From IMG/VR virus record IMGVR_UViG_3300008108_000002, positions 1-64,000 of that record: DNA of 64,000 nucleotides, one strand, 5' to 3'. This DNA comes from a virus. Each line of letters begins with the position of its first letter. Positions within the stretch are counted from its first letter, which is position 1. Shown one piece after another: positions 50,922 to 57,842 of this stretch. The notes under the pieces were generated by a model. The model saw nothing but the letters and a program-made list of their open reading frames with translations, had not been told where the DNA came from and ran no database searches. The position numbers and the translations under genes are program-made.

Positions 50922-51879
50922 TTTTCTTCCTGTTCATTTCTATTTTAATTTTACTATTTGTTGCACTCTGTAGTATACTCATTAGGGTTGGTAACTTCCC
51001 ATATCTTACTACAGCATCATTAACATCTTTGATATCAGCTTCCCAATTAGGTAAGCTAACTTGATAACCCAATTCTAATGCTCTGTCACACATCTTTAGT
51101 CCTGTCTTATCTCTGTCAGGAACTACAATAATTTGTTTATTTAATGTTGATATTAATTGTGCTTGGTCATTGCTAATGTCATCGTGCATAACTGCGATAC
51201 CGTCAATGCTTAATGCGTCAAATATACCTTCTGTCAATATACACGCACTCCATTGATTCTTCTGTATATCAATATTGAATACGTAACCGGGTTGTTGTTC
51301 GTTAATGTATTTGGGGATTTTGTTGTCTAAGAATCTACTAGTGTGACCAACGATTTTATTCTTATATGTATAAGGGATAACAATACGTTGTGACATTCTA
51401 CCAAACTCACGAGGAGTTACTAAGAAGGGGTAGTCATTATAATTTATCTTGCGTTTACTTAGATAGTCTATGTATACTTTGTGCGCTGGATTATTAGGAT
51501 CAATCAAATCACCATCAGGCAATTGATGATCCTTGAATTTCATTTTGAAATTTATTCGTTTGGGCTGAGTGAAATCTAATATGTCTTTATGTGCTAGACT
51601 TTCTAAGCTCCACTTTTGTATTTGGTCAGTATCAACACCTAACCATGTTAGTAGTTGTTTTGCTTTAGGGGTAATTGTTTTACCTAATGTAAAGTTACAG
51701 CTAAAGCTACAGTTAAAACAATGATAGGTCCAATTAGTAGGGCCATCGAATTTAATTCCGCCCCTATGACGTTTATCTTGTTTATGACCACGATGACTAC
51801 AACACGCCGCATTGAAGCTGTACCAACCACTGTGTGTTAGTTTACGTTTACCCGGTATCAGAGATAGAATATCAAACAT
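50905..51879 (-). CDS. 61: DNA primase (gp61)
   Basis: 324 residues. An N-terminal zinc site reads AACCSHRGHKQDKRHRGG then HCFNCSFSC. TOPRIM elements are ILTEGIFDALSI and VVPDRDKTG. It primes Okazaki fragments with gp41. The ATG at 51879 is six bases from the -10 of a near-consensus promoter and has no Shine-Dalgarno, so a leaderless mRNA is predicted. Confidence 0.92.
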   Translation of the reverse strand: MFDILSLIPGKRKLTHSGWYSFNAACCSHRGHKQDKRHRGGIKFDGPTNWTYHCFNCSFSCNFTLGKTITPKAKQLLTWLGVDTDQIQKWSLESLAHKDILDFTQPKRINFKMKFKDHQLPDGDLIDPNNPAHKVYIDYLSKRKINYNDYPFLVTPREFGRMSQRIVIPYTYKNKIVGHTSRFLDNKIPKYINEQQPGYVFNIDIQKNQWSACILTEGIFDALSIDGIAVMHDDISNDQAQLISTLNKQIIVVPDRDKTGLKMCDRALELGYQVSLPNWEADIKDVNDAVVRYGKLPTLMSILQSATNSKIKIEMNRKKIAKGL

Positions 51880-51885
51880 ACTAGT

Positions 51886-51914
51886 ATTGTAGCATGTTTT
51901 TAGATGTAAGTCAA
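51886..51914 (-). promoter_or_regulatory. Sigma70-type promoter of gp61-gp41
   Basis: TTGACT, 17 bp, TACAAT, six bases, ATG. A palindrome ATACTAGTAT (51878-51887) covers the expected transcription start. Confidence 0.8.
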
Positions 51915-51917
51915 TTT

Positions 51918-52679
51918 TTAACGGACAACCAGACTAGTAATATCACCAGTTGTTACGTTAGCATATTGTGCCCTTACGTAAGGATGGTATCCCTCACATA
52001 AGAAATATAAACTTTCGGTTGCGTTTGCAAATGTATTTGCTTCGTGTATGTTATACCAATCACCATTTGGGATAGTAGATCCTTGTATTACTACATCGCC
52101 GGTAAAGTTGTCCAATGACATTTGCACACCCAATATATCTGTGAATAATGGATTGTCGTATGTGCTGAATACACTGCTGTAGAATGTTACACCTACATTG
52201 CTTATGGGTGCGTGACTTGGGATAGTTACAGGAATAGTATTAATATATCCTGGTAATACACTATCAATAACTTTTACTGTACCACGTGCATTTGCATCGG
52301 GACTAACAAAGGCAGCTGTATGTGCAGTTCCCTCTACTACCTCTAGTGAATAGAAACACATTTGAGGTTCTACATCTACAATATCAGTAGCATCTAGCTC
52401 TAATTGAGTTATACCAGTCAATGGCAATAAATTGGTTAATTGCTTACTAAAATATACCATAGAACCATCATATTTGATAAGTCTAAAAGAGATAGTTTTA
52501 CCGGTAATATTTACTGGTTTCTGTTCTTGGTTTAGGAACTGAAACTGAATCTTGTTTTCCACGCCCTTGTTTAGGGTTAAATCTTTTGCATACACGATAT
52601 CATATCTCCTATTGCTAGAGCCGGAATACAACACTACTGTTTGACGTTGTGTGTAATAATAAACATTTGTTGAATACAA
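51918..52679 (-). CDS. Putative virion beta-structure protein
   Basis: 253 residues from a TTG at 52679, supported by AAAGGAG seven bases before it. YAKDLTLNKGVENKIQFQFL and TGKTISFRLIKYDGSMVYF look like a phage baseplate or fibre upper domain. The last third (LDNFTGDVVIQGSTI, DWYNIH, HPYVRAQYANV) matches the 111-residue protein at 1721-2056. Late box at 52698-52705. It is a structural gene isolated among replication genes. Confidence 0.65.
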   Translation of the reverse strand: MYSTNVYYYTQRQTVVLYSGSSNRRYDIVYAKDLTLNKGVENKIQFQFLNQEQKPVNITGKTISFRLIKYDGSMVYFSKQLTNLLPLTGITQLELDATDIVDVEPQMCFYSLEVVEGTAHTAAFVSPDANARGTVKVIDSVLPGYINTIPVTIPSHAPISNVGVTFYSSVFSTYDNPLFTDILGVQMSLDNFTGDVVIQGSTIPNGDWYNIHEANTFANATESLYFLCEGYHPYVRAQYANVTTGDITSLVVR

Positions 52680-52697
52680 AATGAGACTCCTTTATCA

Positions 52698-52705
52698 TAT
52701 TTATG
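52698..52705 (-). promoter_or_regulatory. Late promoter box CATAAATA
   Basis: CATAAATATGATAAAGGAG on the minus strand, 18 bases before the TTG at 52679. Confidence 0.6.
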
Positions 52706-52733
52706 ACAAATAATATAAAGACATTTTTGCCCG

Positions 52734-52741
52734 AATAAATA
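52734..52741 (+). promoter_or_regulatory. Late-type box AATAAATA
   Basis: AATAAATA on the plus strand, 18 bases before the ATG at 52760; a second, weaker CTAAATAA abuts the ATG. Confidence 0.5.
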
Positions 52742-52759
52742 CTTCCGAGAACTAAATAA

Positions 52760-53140
52760 ATGCTTCATAACGACTTTTTCAAACGACTAACCGAGAACCA
52801 CCCCTTTATAACGGTCTGCTCATACGCAGGCCAAGATTATGTAGGCATAGTTCAAAATAGAGATGATGTAGTAACTACCATCTACGACTATGGATCTATT
52901 ATAGACCAAGTAATACGAGAAAAATTCTTAGAACTAGGGGATATATGGTGGTGGGAATCTAATAGATTAGTGCCCATTAATATGTTCTTAAAAGAAGATT
53001 GGATGATCTTTAAACCCTATCTAAGAACATTTAACAATAAGAGTCTGACTATATTACACGGTCCTATATGTAGTATGTTAGAACTAAGCAAACGTAAGTC
53101 AAAGCGTAAAAGTATTACCCTGGTCAAGAGGATATCCTAA
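52760..53140 (+). CDS. Conserved hypothetical protein
   Basis: 126 residues: MLHNDFFKRLTENHPFITVC, DIWWWESNRLVPINMFLKED and a basic end SKRKSKRKSITLVKR. I recall it as a well-conserved, unnamed protein of T4-like cyanophages. The WWWESNRxxPINxFLK block is its hallmark. It runs towards the polymerase-fragment gene and overlaps its 3' end by about 40 bases. Confidence 0.7.
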   Translation: MLHNDFFKRLTENHPFITVCSYAGQDYVGIVQNRDDVVTTIYDYGSIIDQVIREKFLELGDIWWWESNRLVPINMFLKEDWMIFKPYLRTFNNKSLTILHGPICSMLELSKRKSKRKSITLVKRIS

Positions 53141-53704
53141 TTCATCAATCAAATTCATATGTACGACAACTAAATGAGCATATGCAATTGCGTGACTTTT
53201 CTTAAAACTATACCCATCAGTGCCTTTATCCCATACAGTTTTTGCAACTTCAGCCCACGTTAAACCAATTAAGTGTTTCTTTGCAGGACGAATGATAGAC
53301 AAGAACATAGCTAGTCTAGGGATGCTATCTATAGGTTCTTTCATTTTCTTAATGCTATTGTAGTGATTGTTTAAGTGAATCAAGTTTTCTACAAACTTTG
53401 CATCCTTTAACTTATCCCAATCAGGTTCACACATTAAGCACTTTAGATGTTCTTCACTTCTAACATAGTTATAAACATAAACATTTAACATATCTAATTT
53501 GAGATATCCACGTTGTTCTGCCTCAGAATAATCGATGTTAGCCATATCATTGATAGCATCGTAGGGTATATTAGTCACGTGAACACCTGTTGCATGTTTA
53601 CGAATAGGATTAACCTTACGCATTGCCGCAGGCGTATGCTTGATAAGACTTAATATCTTATCTCGGTCACCAAAGTCAATATCAATGTCTGAATTAAATT
53701 TCAT
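53099..53704 (-). CDS. DnaE-like fragment 2: catalytic Asp motifs of C-family polymerase
   Basis: 201 residues carrying, in DnaE order: SDIDIDFGDRDKIL (5-18, compare PDFDVDF; catalytic Asp pair), RKHATGVHV (35-43, compare KHAGGVVI), YLKLDML (67-73, compare VKFDFLG; third catalytic Asp), IPRLAMFLSIIRP (128-140, compare ALVALFRPG) and YSFKKSHAIAYA (165-176, compare GFNKSHSAAYA). Much of the fingers region is missing. It begins just where the fragment at 10990-11511 ends. Start overlaps the exonuclease stop by four bases. Whether it polymerises is unknown. Confidence 0.72.
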   Translation of the reverse strand: MKFNSDIDIDFGDRDKILSLIKHTPAAMRKVNPIRKHATGVHVTNIPYDAINDMANIDYSEAEQRGYLKLDMLNVYVYNYVRSEEHLKCLMCEPDWDKLKDAKFVENLIHLNNHYNSIKKMKEPIDSIPRLAMFLSIIRPAKKHLIGLTWAEVAKTVWDKGTDGYSFKKSHAIAYAHLVVVHMNLIDELGYPLDQGNTFTL

Positions 53705-54264
53705 TTAGGTGGTGCAACTAGGCCTGCTTTAATTAATTTAGTATACGCTTTTTGTACAACAATAGCCTGACGTTCAGCATCTTCTACTGCTTTGTGACTA
53801 GTAGAATGCCCACCGTCTTTAAGACTAACACCTGCAATTTCATATAATGTACGTGTATCTCTAACTGTCCAGAAAGGCCAGGGGATAGGATTAGGTTTGT
53901 CTGATGTTTGTCTCCAAGCAGACTCCATAACTACACAATCAAATGATGCACCATTACTCCAAACAGCACGACGGTTCCAACAGAACTTATAAAGAGTCTC
54001 CATGCACTCGCTAAATGGCAAACGTCCCCCGTCTCCCATAGCTTCTTCAAGTGCTTCAGGGCTCTGCTCACTCCACCATCGTAATGTATCTTCATTGATA
54101 CTCCTGTTATATATTTCTGTTTGATCCTCTACTGTAGGACGTAGTTCTAATCGTTCAACTACGCCACTACCTTTAGGATCGAATCGTACCGCACCGATGG
54201 TTAAGATAACACAGTTAGGTGTTGTATCTAAACTTTCAATGTCAATCATAATGTCATTTGCCAT
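53701..54264 (-). CDS. dexA: DexA-like 3'-5' exonuclease (DEDD)
   Basis: 187 residues of the RNase AS/DexA type: IMIDIESLDTTPNCVILTIG (Asp-x-Glu), LRWWSEQSPEA, VWSNGASFDCVVME and a final HKAVEDAERQA with the His and Asp of a DEDDh site. It may act as exonuclease on DNA or RNA. Its neighbour is the polymerase-like fragment, so a proofreading partnership is conceivable but not shown. Overlaps the ROK gene by 19 bases. Confidence 0.85.
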   Translation of the reverse strand: MANDIMIDIESLDTTPNCVILTIGAVRFDPKGSGVVERLELRPTVEDQTEIYNRSINEDTLRWWSEQSPEALEEAMGDGGRLPFSECMETLYKFCWNRRAVWSNGASFDCVVMESAWRQTSDKPNPIPWPFWTVRDTRTLYEIAGVSLKDGGHSTSHKAVEDAERQAIVVQKAYTKLIKAGLVAPPK

Positions 54265-55106
54265 AATAATGCCGCTCCAATTACACCTGCACTGTCACCT
54301 AATTTTGCTCTATATATAGGTGTGTTGAATTCATCATTGAATATATTCTTTTTAACAGATTCAATGCCTTGAGTGAATAATATATCATTATTACTGATTC
54401 CTCCGCCAATTACAATACAATCCGGGTCTAATACTTGAACTAAATTAGAAACTGCCAACCCAAACTTATTTAAAAAACATTCTTGTATCTCTGTCATTTC
54501 CATATATTCTTTTGTGGATAGTTTTTTATTTGTAAGATTGTATGCCCATGTGTCAATTCCTGATCCGCTTAACCAAGTTTCTACACATCCAATTCTACCG
54601 CAACGACACATTATATTGTTACTAGGGTCTAATGTTGTATGTCCCCATTCACAACTTATGTTATGAAATCCTTTATGTAGCATTCCATTAATCACTATGC
54701 CGCCTCCCACACCCGTACCTAATATCATTCCGAATACAGTATTATATCCATTGCCTACCCCTAACAATGATTCTGCTAAAGCAAAACATTGACTATCGTT
54801 GGCAATTTGTATCTTACGATTTAATCTAGTTTCCAACATACCTACAAAATCTGTATCGTTTAAAAATCCTATGCTAGAATTTATCATTAAACCGGTTCTA
54901 TTGCTTATGGATCCCGGCATACATACTCCCAATGTATGTTCTGTTGTATTAGTATACAGTATAGCTTTATTATAAAGAACTTCTATTTCTTCGTATACAG
55001 AACCTGTAGGAAGACGTTCTCTAAACAATACCTCATTTGTAGTTGATAACACACAACACTCAATTTTTGTTTTACCAATATCAACACCAATCTTATTCAT
55101 AATCAT
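54246..55106 (-). CDS. ROK-family sugar kinase
   Basis: 286 residues. The ATP site DIGKTK is at 9-14, the catalytic Asp is in ANDSQ (102-106), GTGVGGG is at 130-136, and the ROK zinc motif reads EWGHTTLD (153-160) then CRCGRIGCVE (167-176). The fold appears complete. ROK kinases phosphorylate glucose, fructose, N-acetylmannosamine or similar sugars. A kinase of this kind is unusual for a phage and may feed sugar nucleotides or modify carbon flow. Overlaps the DexA-like gene. Confidence 0.9.
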   Translation of the reverse strand: MIMNKIGVDIGKTKIECCVLSTTNEVLFRERLPTGSVYEEIEVLYNKAILYTNTTEHTLGVCMPGSISNRTGLMINSSIGFLNDTDFVGMLETRLNRKIQIANDSQCFALAESLLGVGNGYNTVFGMILGTGVGGGIVINGMLHKGFHNISCEWGHTTLDPSNNIMCRCGRIGCVETWLSGSGIDTWAYNLTNKKLSTKEYMEMTEIQECFLNKFGLAVSNLVQVLDPDCIVIGGGISNNDILFTQGIESVKKNIFNDEFNTPIYRAKLGDSAGVIGAALLWQMTL

Positions 55107-55328
55107 CTAAACCCATCGTAATGAAAACCATATTGCGTCTGCTTCTCTATCAAATTGAATGTTACAATATGATTCACCTTGAGTAACAACCTCGGGATGA
55201 AATGTCATATGCCACCCTTTACCATGCCAAAAGATTATAGGGTTACTATGTAACATAGGTCCTACATTCTCTATCAGTAAGTGTAACACTAATGCCCATG
55301 GTTTGTAAACCTTTATGATCACTGCCAT
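55107..55328 (-). CDS. Small FxLRW-family protein A
   Basis: 73 residues from the ATG at 55328 (MAVIIKVYKPWALV). Ends IQFDREADAIWFSLRWV, the signature shared with three tandem neighbours. Its stop directly precedes the ROK start. Role unknown. Confidence 0.6.
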   Translation of the reverse strand: MAVIIKVYKPWALVLHLLIENVGPMLHSNPIIFWHGKGWHMTFHPEVVTQGESYCNIQFDREADAIWFSLRWV

Positions 55329-55591
55329 TTTAGTAGAAACCATTCTAAATCTTTTTGTTCTTTAAACCAAAACTTGCTGTTGTTAATATACCATCGTGCG
55401 TTAGGAGTATATACTCCGGGCATATTATCGGTGCCACTGCGACCAAAGGTGTCAATACACCAATCTTCCATTAGTATCCAATATTGATTGGACTTTTTAT
55501 TATTTAATACCCAATCAAAACTAGGATAAGCAGTATAATATTTTGACCCAAATATCAAACCTTCTTCTAATATTAACTCCACTATGTCCAC
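55319..55591 (-). CDS. Small FxLRW-family protein B
   Basis: 90 residues ending KFWFKEQKDLEWFLLKWQ, the most diverged copy of the family motif. An IxMEDWCIDTFG segment in the middle resembles AWAVETFG in copy D. Overlaps both neighbours by about ten bases. Confidence 0.6.
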   Translation of the reverse strand: MDIVELILEEGLIFGSKYYTAYPSFDWVLNNKKSNQYWILMEDWCIDTFGRSGTDNMPGVYTPNARWYINNSKFWFKEQKDLEWFLLKWQ

Positions 55592-55797
55592 CTCAATGCA
55601 AAATAACTAGCATTGCTATCATTGTAAAAGGTAAATCTTGCATGTCGTTTTACAATAGGGTCATGGCTAAAGTTGTCATACTTCTCTTGGTAGTAAGCAT
55701 AATCAAAATCAACACCCTGTATCCAACCCATGTTTCGTAACTCATGGCCTATTTCCATAGTTCTTTTAGCAGTAATGTATAGGATAACATCAGCCAT
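55582..55797 (-). CDS. Small FxLRW-family protein C
   Basis: 71 residues ending RFTFYNDSNASYFALRWT. The N-terminal part (VILYITAKRTMEIGHELRNM) differs from the other copies, so only the C-terminal module is shared. Confidence 0.6.
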   Translation of the reverse strand: MADVILYITAKRTMEIGHELRNMGWIQGVDFDYAYYQEKYDNFSHDPIVKRHARFTFYNDSNASYFALRWT

Positions 55798-55798
55798 A

Positions 55799-55996
55799 TT
55801 ATCCCCATCTTAACTCAAAATGAATAGCATCACGCTCATCCTTAAAGTAAAAATCCATATAATCTTCTGTTGCATGTGTATCAAACTTATCTCCGGGCAA
55901 ACCAAATGTCTCTACCGCCCATGCACATTTTTGATTCCATGTAGGAATGTCATGATTTGTTTGCCATGGAATGCGAACCCTAGTACCCGCCTGCAT
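55799..55996 (-). CDS. Small FxLRW-family protein D
   Basis: 65 residues ending DFYFKDERDAIHFELRWG, with CAWAVETFGLPGDKF in the middle. First copy of the tandem set in transcription order. Starts within the end of the zinc-finger gene. Confidence 0.6.
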   Translation of the reverse strand: MQAGTRVRIPWQTNHDIPTWNQKCAWAVETFGLPGDKFDTHATEDYMDFYFKDERDAIHFELRWG

Positions 55997-56699
55997 TCAA
56001 TAACTCCTTGATTTGTGTAACAAGTTCTGGCTCACGTCTAAACTTTAACGTCCATTGTTCTGGATTAATATAATCAATAATCATTTTAACATGATCCGAA
56101 TTTAATGTGTCTAAGAAATGTACACCACTGTCACTCTGATACAACATCCAAGGACTAATCTTACCAGTTGTAATTGCATAACAAATCTTATTTACGTTAC
56201 CATATCTTAGAATATCATGAGGTAGTATATGTTCTGCTTGTGCTAATTCAATTGTATACTGAACACTACGAGTAATTGCATCATACGCATCCTCAACTCT
56301 AACATACTCTTGCAAAAATTTAGTATAGTTAGTGTCAGTTGCCCAATTATCAAGCTTGATTTGGTCTCGCAATAACCAATCAACATACCTGCTGATGTTG
56401 ATGCAATTTGTATCTACACAATATGTTCCAAACTTTGCAAATGCAATATAGTATGGACTCTTAATAAACTCTAGCTGAGTCTTTGTCTTTTTAGTTGCGG
56501 TGTGTTTGGTATAGAACTGTACAAAGGACTGATATGCAATACGATTGCTTTGCTTGTCTTTTTCTAACCAACGATGTTTAGTCTCACATATATGAGTAAG
56601 CAGAGTCCGTTCTTTTATAAACTCCCTGCTACAAAACTCACAACTGTGCTTAACCGATTTAGTTTCCTCGGCTTCTTTCGTACTTTTCAATGTCGGCAT
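55980..56699 (-). CDS. C2H2 zinc-finger hypothetical protein
   Basis: 239 residues. Near the N-terminus a C2H2 finger reads Cys20-x2-Cys23-x12-His36-x5-His42 (CEFCSREFIKERTLLTH). The rest is helical and Tyr-rich. I recall this arrangement in T4-like cyanophages beside gp62. It probably binds nucleic acid; its job in replication is unknown. Overlaps gp62 by 41 bases. Confidence 0.7.
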   Translation of the reverse strand: MPTLKSTKEAEETKSVKHSCEFCSREFIKERTLLTHICETKHRWLEKDKQSNRIAYQSFVQFYTKHTATKKTKTQLEFIKSPYYIAFAKFGTYCVDTNCINISRYVDWLLRDQIKLDNWATDTNYTKFLQEYVRVEDAYDAITRSVQYTIELAQAEHILPHDILRYGNVNKICYAITTGKISPWMLYQSDSGVHFLDTLNSDHVKMIIDYINPEQWTLKFRREPELVTQIKELLNAGGY

Positions 56700-57249
56700 G
56701 TGTAATTAATTGGCTTAATAATTCTATGTCAGATAGTTTGAGATGAGGATAAATTTGTGCTAGATAACATTTTTTTTTGTTGTCATCTATAAATGCTTCT
56801 GTGATGGCAGCTAGATCATCACTAGATGCACCTTTGTATACTTTACTGTAGTATTCTTTAATGTCTTTTGCTTTAGCTGGTTCTTTTAACGATGAAACTT
56901 TGCCAGACATGTGAGGTATCCACTGATGGAATTGCTTACCCATGCCAGGGCTGGCCGCACATAACATCATCCATTGTAGTTTAGGATGCCTCTGTACATA
57001 TTCATTGAACAGATGTTTGTTTGCCGCACACTCTGTACTCATTACATAATATGCACCCAACTCACCTGATGCTTTTATAGCACTCATCCAATGTGTCATC
57101 ATATAGGGAACAAACTTTTTTTGTTGTTCTTCTGTTAGCCTATCATAATAACCATAGTCTTTCTTGTCCATAGCTGTAAGTGCATCAAACAAGTCAAAGT
57201 CTTGTGCTACAAATTTTTCATCAATAGGGGTACTCTTTTTAGTTGCCAT
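56659..57249 (-). CDS. 62: Sliding clamp loader small subunit (gp62)
   Basis: 196 residues from the ATG at 57249 (MATKKSTPIDEKFVAQDFDL), preceded by GAAGAAAT. LFDALTAMDKKDYGYYDRLT, KFVPYMMTHWMSAIK and RHPKLQWMMLCAASPGMGKQ match gp62 of T4-like cyanophages; similarity to T4 gp62 itself is low. It partners gp44 encoded at 9076-9999. The longer frame to 57291 precedes the ribosome site. Confidence 0.78.
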   Translation of the reverse strand: MATKKSTPIDEKFVAQDFDLFDALTAMDKKDYGYYDRLTEEQQKKFVPYMMTHWMSAIKASGELGAYYVMSTECAANKHLFNEYVQRHPKLQWMMLCAASPGMGKQFHQWIPHMSGKVSSLKEPAKAKDIKEYYSKVYKGASSDDLAAITEAFIDDNKKKCYLAQIYPHLKLSDIELLSQLITHADIEKYERSRGN

Positions 57250-57306
57250 TATTTCTTCTACGCTTTGACTCCAATGAACTAACTTGAACAAATTCCCAGT
57301 CTATCA

Positions 57307-57807
57307 TCAGAAAGCCATTGAATAGTCTACTATTTCACAGTTTCGACTAATTTCTTTTACAAAAAATACACATCGTGGTTTGGGGCCATCATCAATAGGC
57401 ACACATAAGAATTGTCCATTTTTTAATCGAGGTGCATACCATGTTACATCTTGGTAAATATCTACAATGTCAATATCCTGAAAGCTAGGTCTGAATGCAC
57501 TCAATGGGTTGAATTCAAATGCTTTGAATCCTCTGTCATTGATACTAGTTAAAGGTAATGTTTCTAAGTCACCCATGTCAGGTTCACCGATAAGTATTTG
57601 CCAATCTACCGGCATCTTAATTTGTTTATCACCAATTCGTAATACTAATGCAGGACTATTAAATGATTCTAAGAATATTAATGGTATGTAATGATAGTCA
57701 ACGTTTTGTGGATTACTATTGTCTAGTATAGCAAAACGCAAATCGTCTACTTCTTCGGGTAATGTTTCTAAGTTATAAAAACGGTCTTCTAATGTTAAAA
57801 TTCTCAT
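57307..57807 (-). CDS. Conserved hypothetical protein
   Basis: 166 residues: RFAILDNSNPQNVDYHYIPL, FLESFNSPALVLRIGD, MPVDWQILIGEPDMGD, LETLPLTSINDRGFKAFEFN and CVFFVKEISRN. I recall it as one of the best-conserved unnamed proteins of T4-like cyanophages. All-beta in look, no catalytic motif. The ATG is six bases from a -10 element without Shine-Dalgarno. Probably transcribed with gp62. Confidence 0.72.
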   Translation of the reverse strand: MRILTLEDRFYNLETLPEEVDDLRFAILDNSNPQNVDYHYIPLIFLESFNSPALVLRIGDKQIKMPVDWQILIGEPDMGDLETLPLTSINDRGFKAFEFNPLSAFRPSFQDIDIVDIYQDVTWYAPRLKNGQFLCVPIDDGPKPRCVFFVKEISRNCEIVDYSMAF

Positions 57808-57813
57808 GTTGTT

Positions 57814-57842
57814 ATTCTATCACAATCTTATCTGTATGTCAA
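57814..57842 (-). promoter_or_regulatory. Sigma70-type promoter upstream of 57807
   Basis: TTGACA, 17 bp, TAGAAT, six bases, ATG. The -35 lies inside the end of the uvsW gene. Confidence 0.8.
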
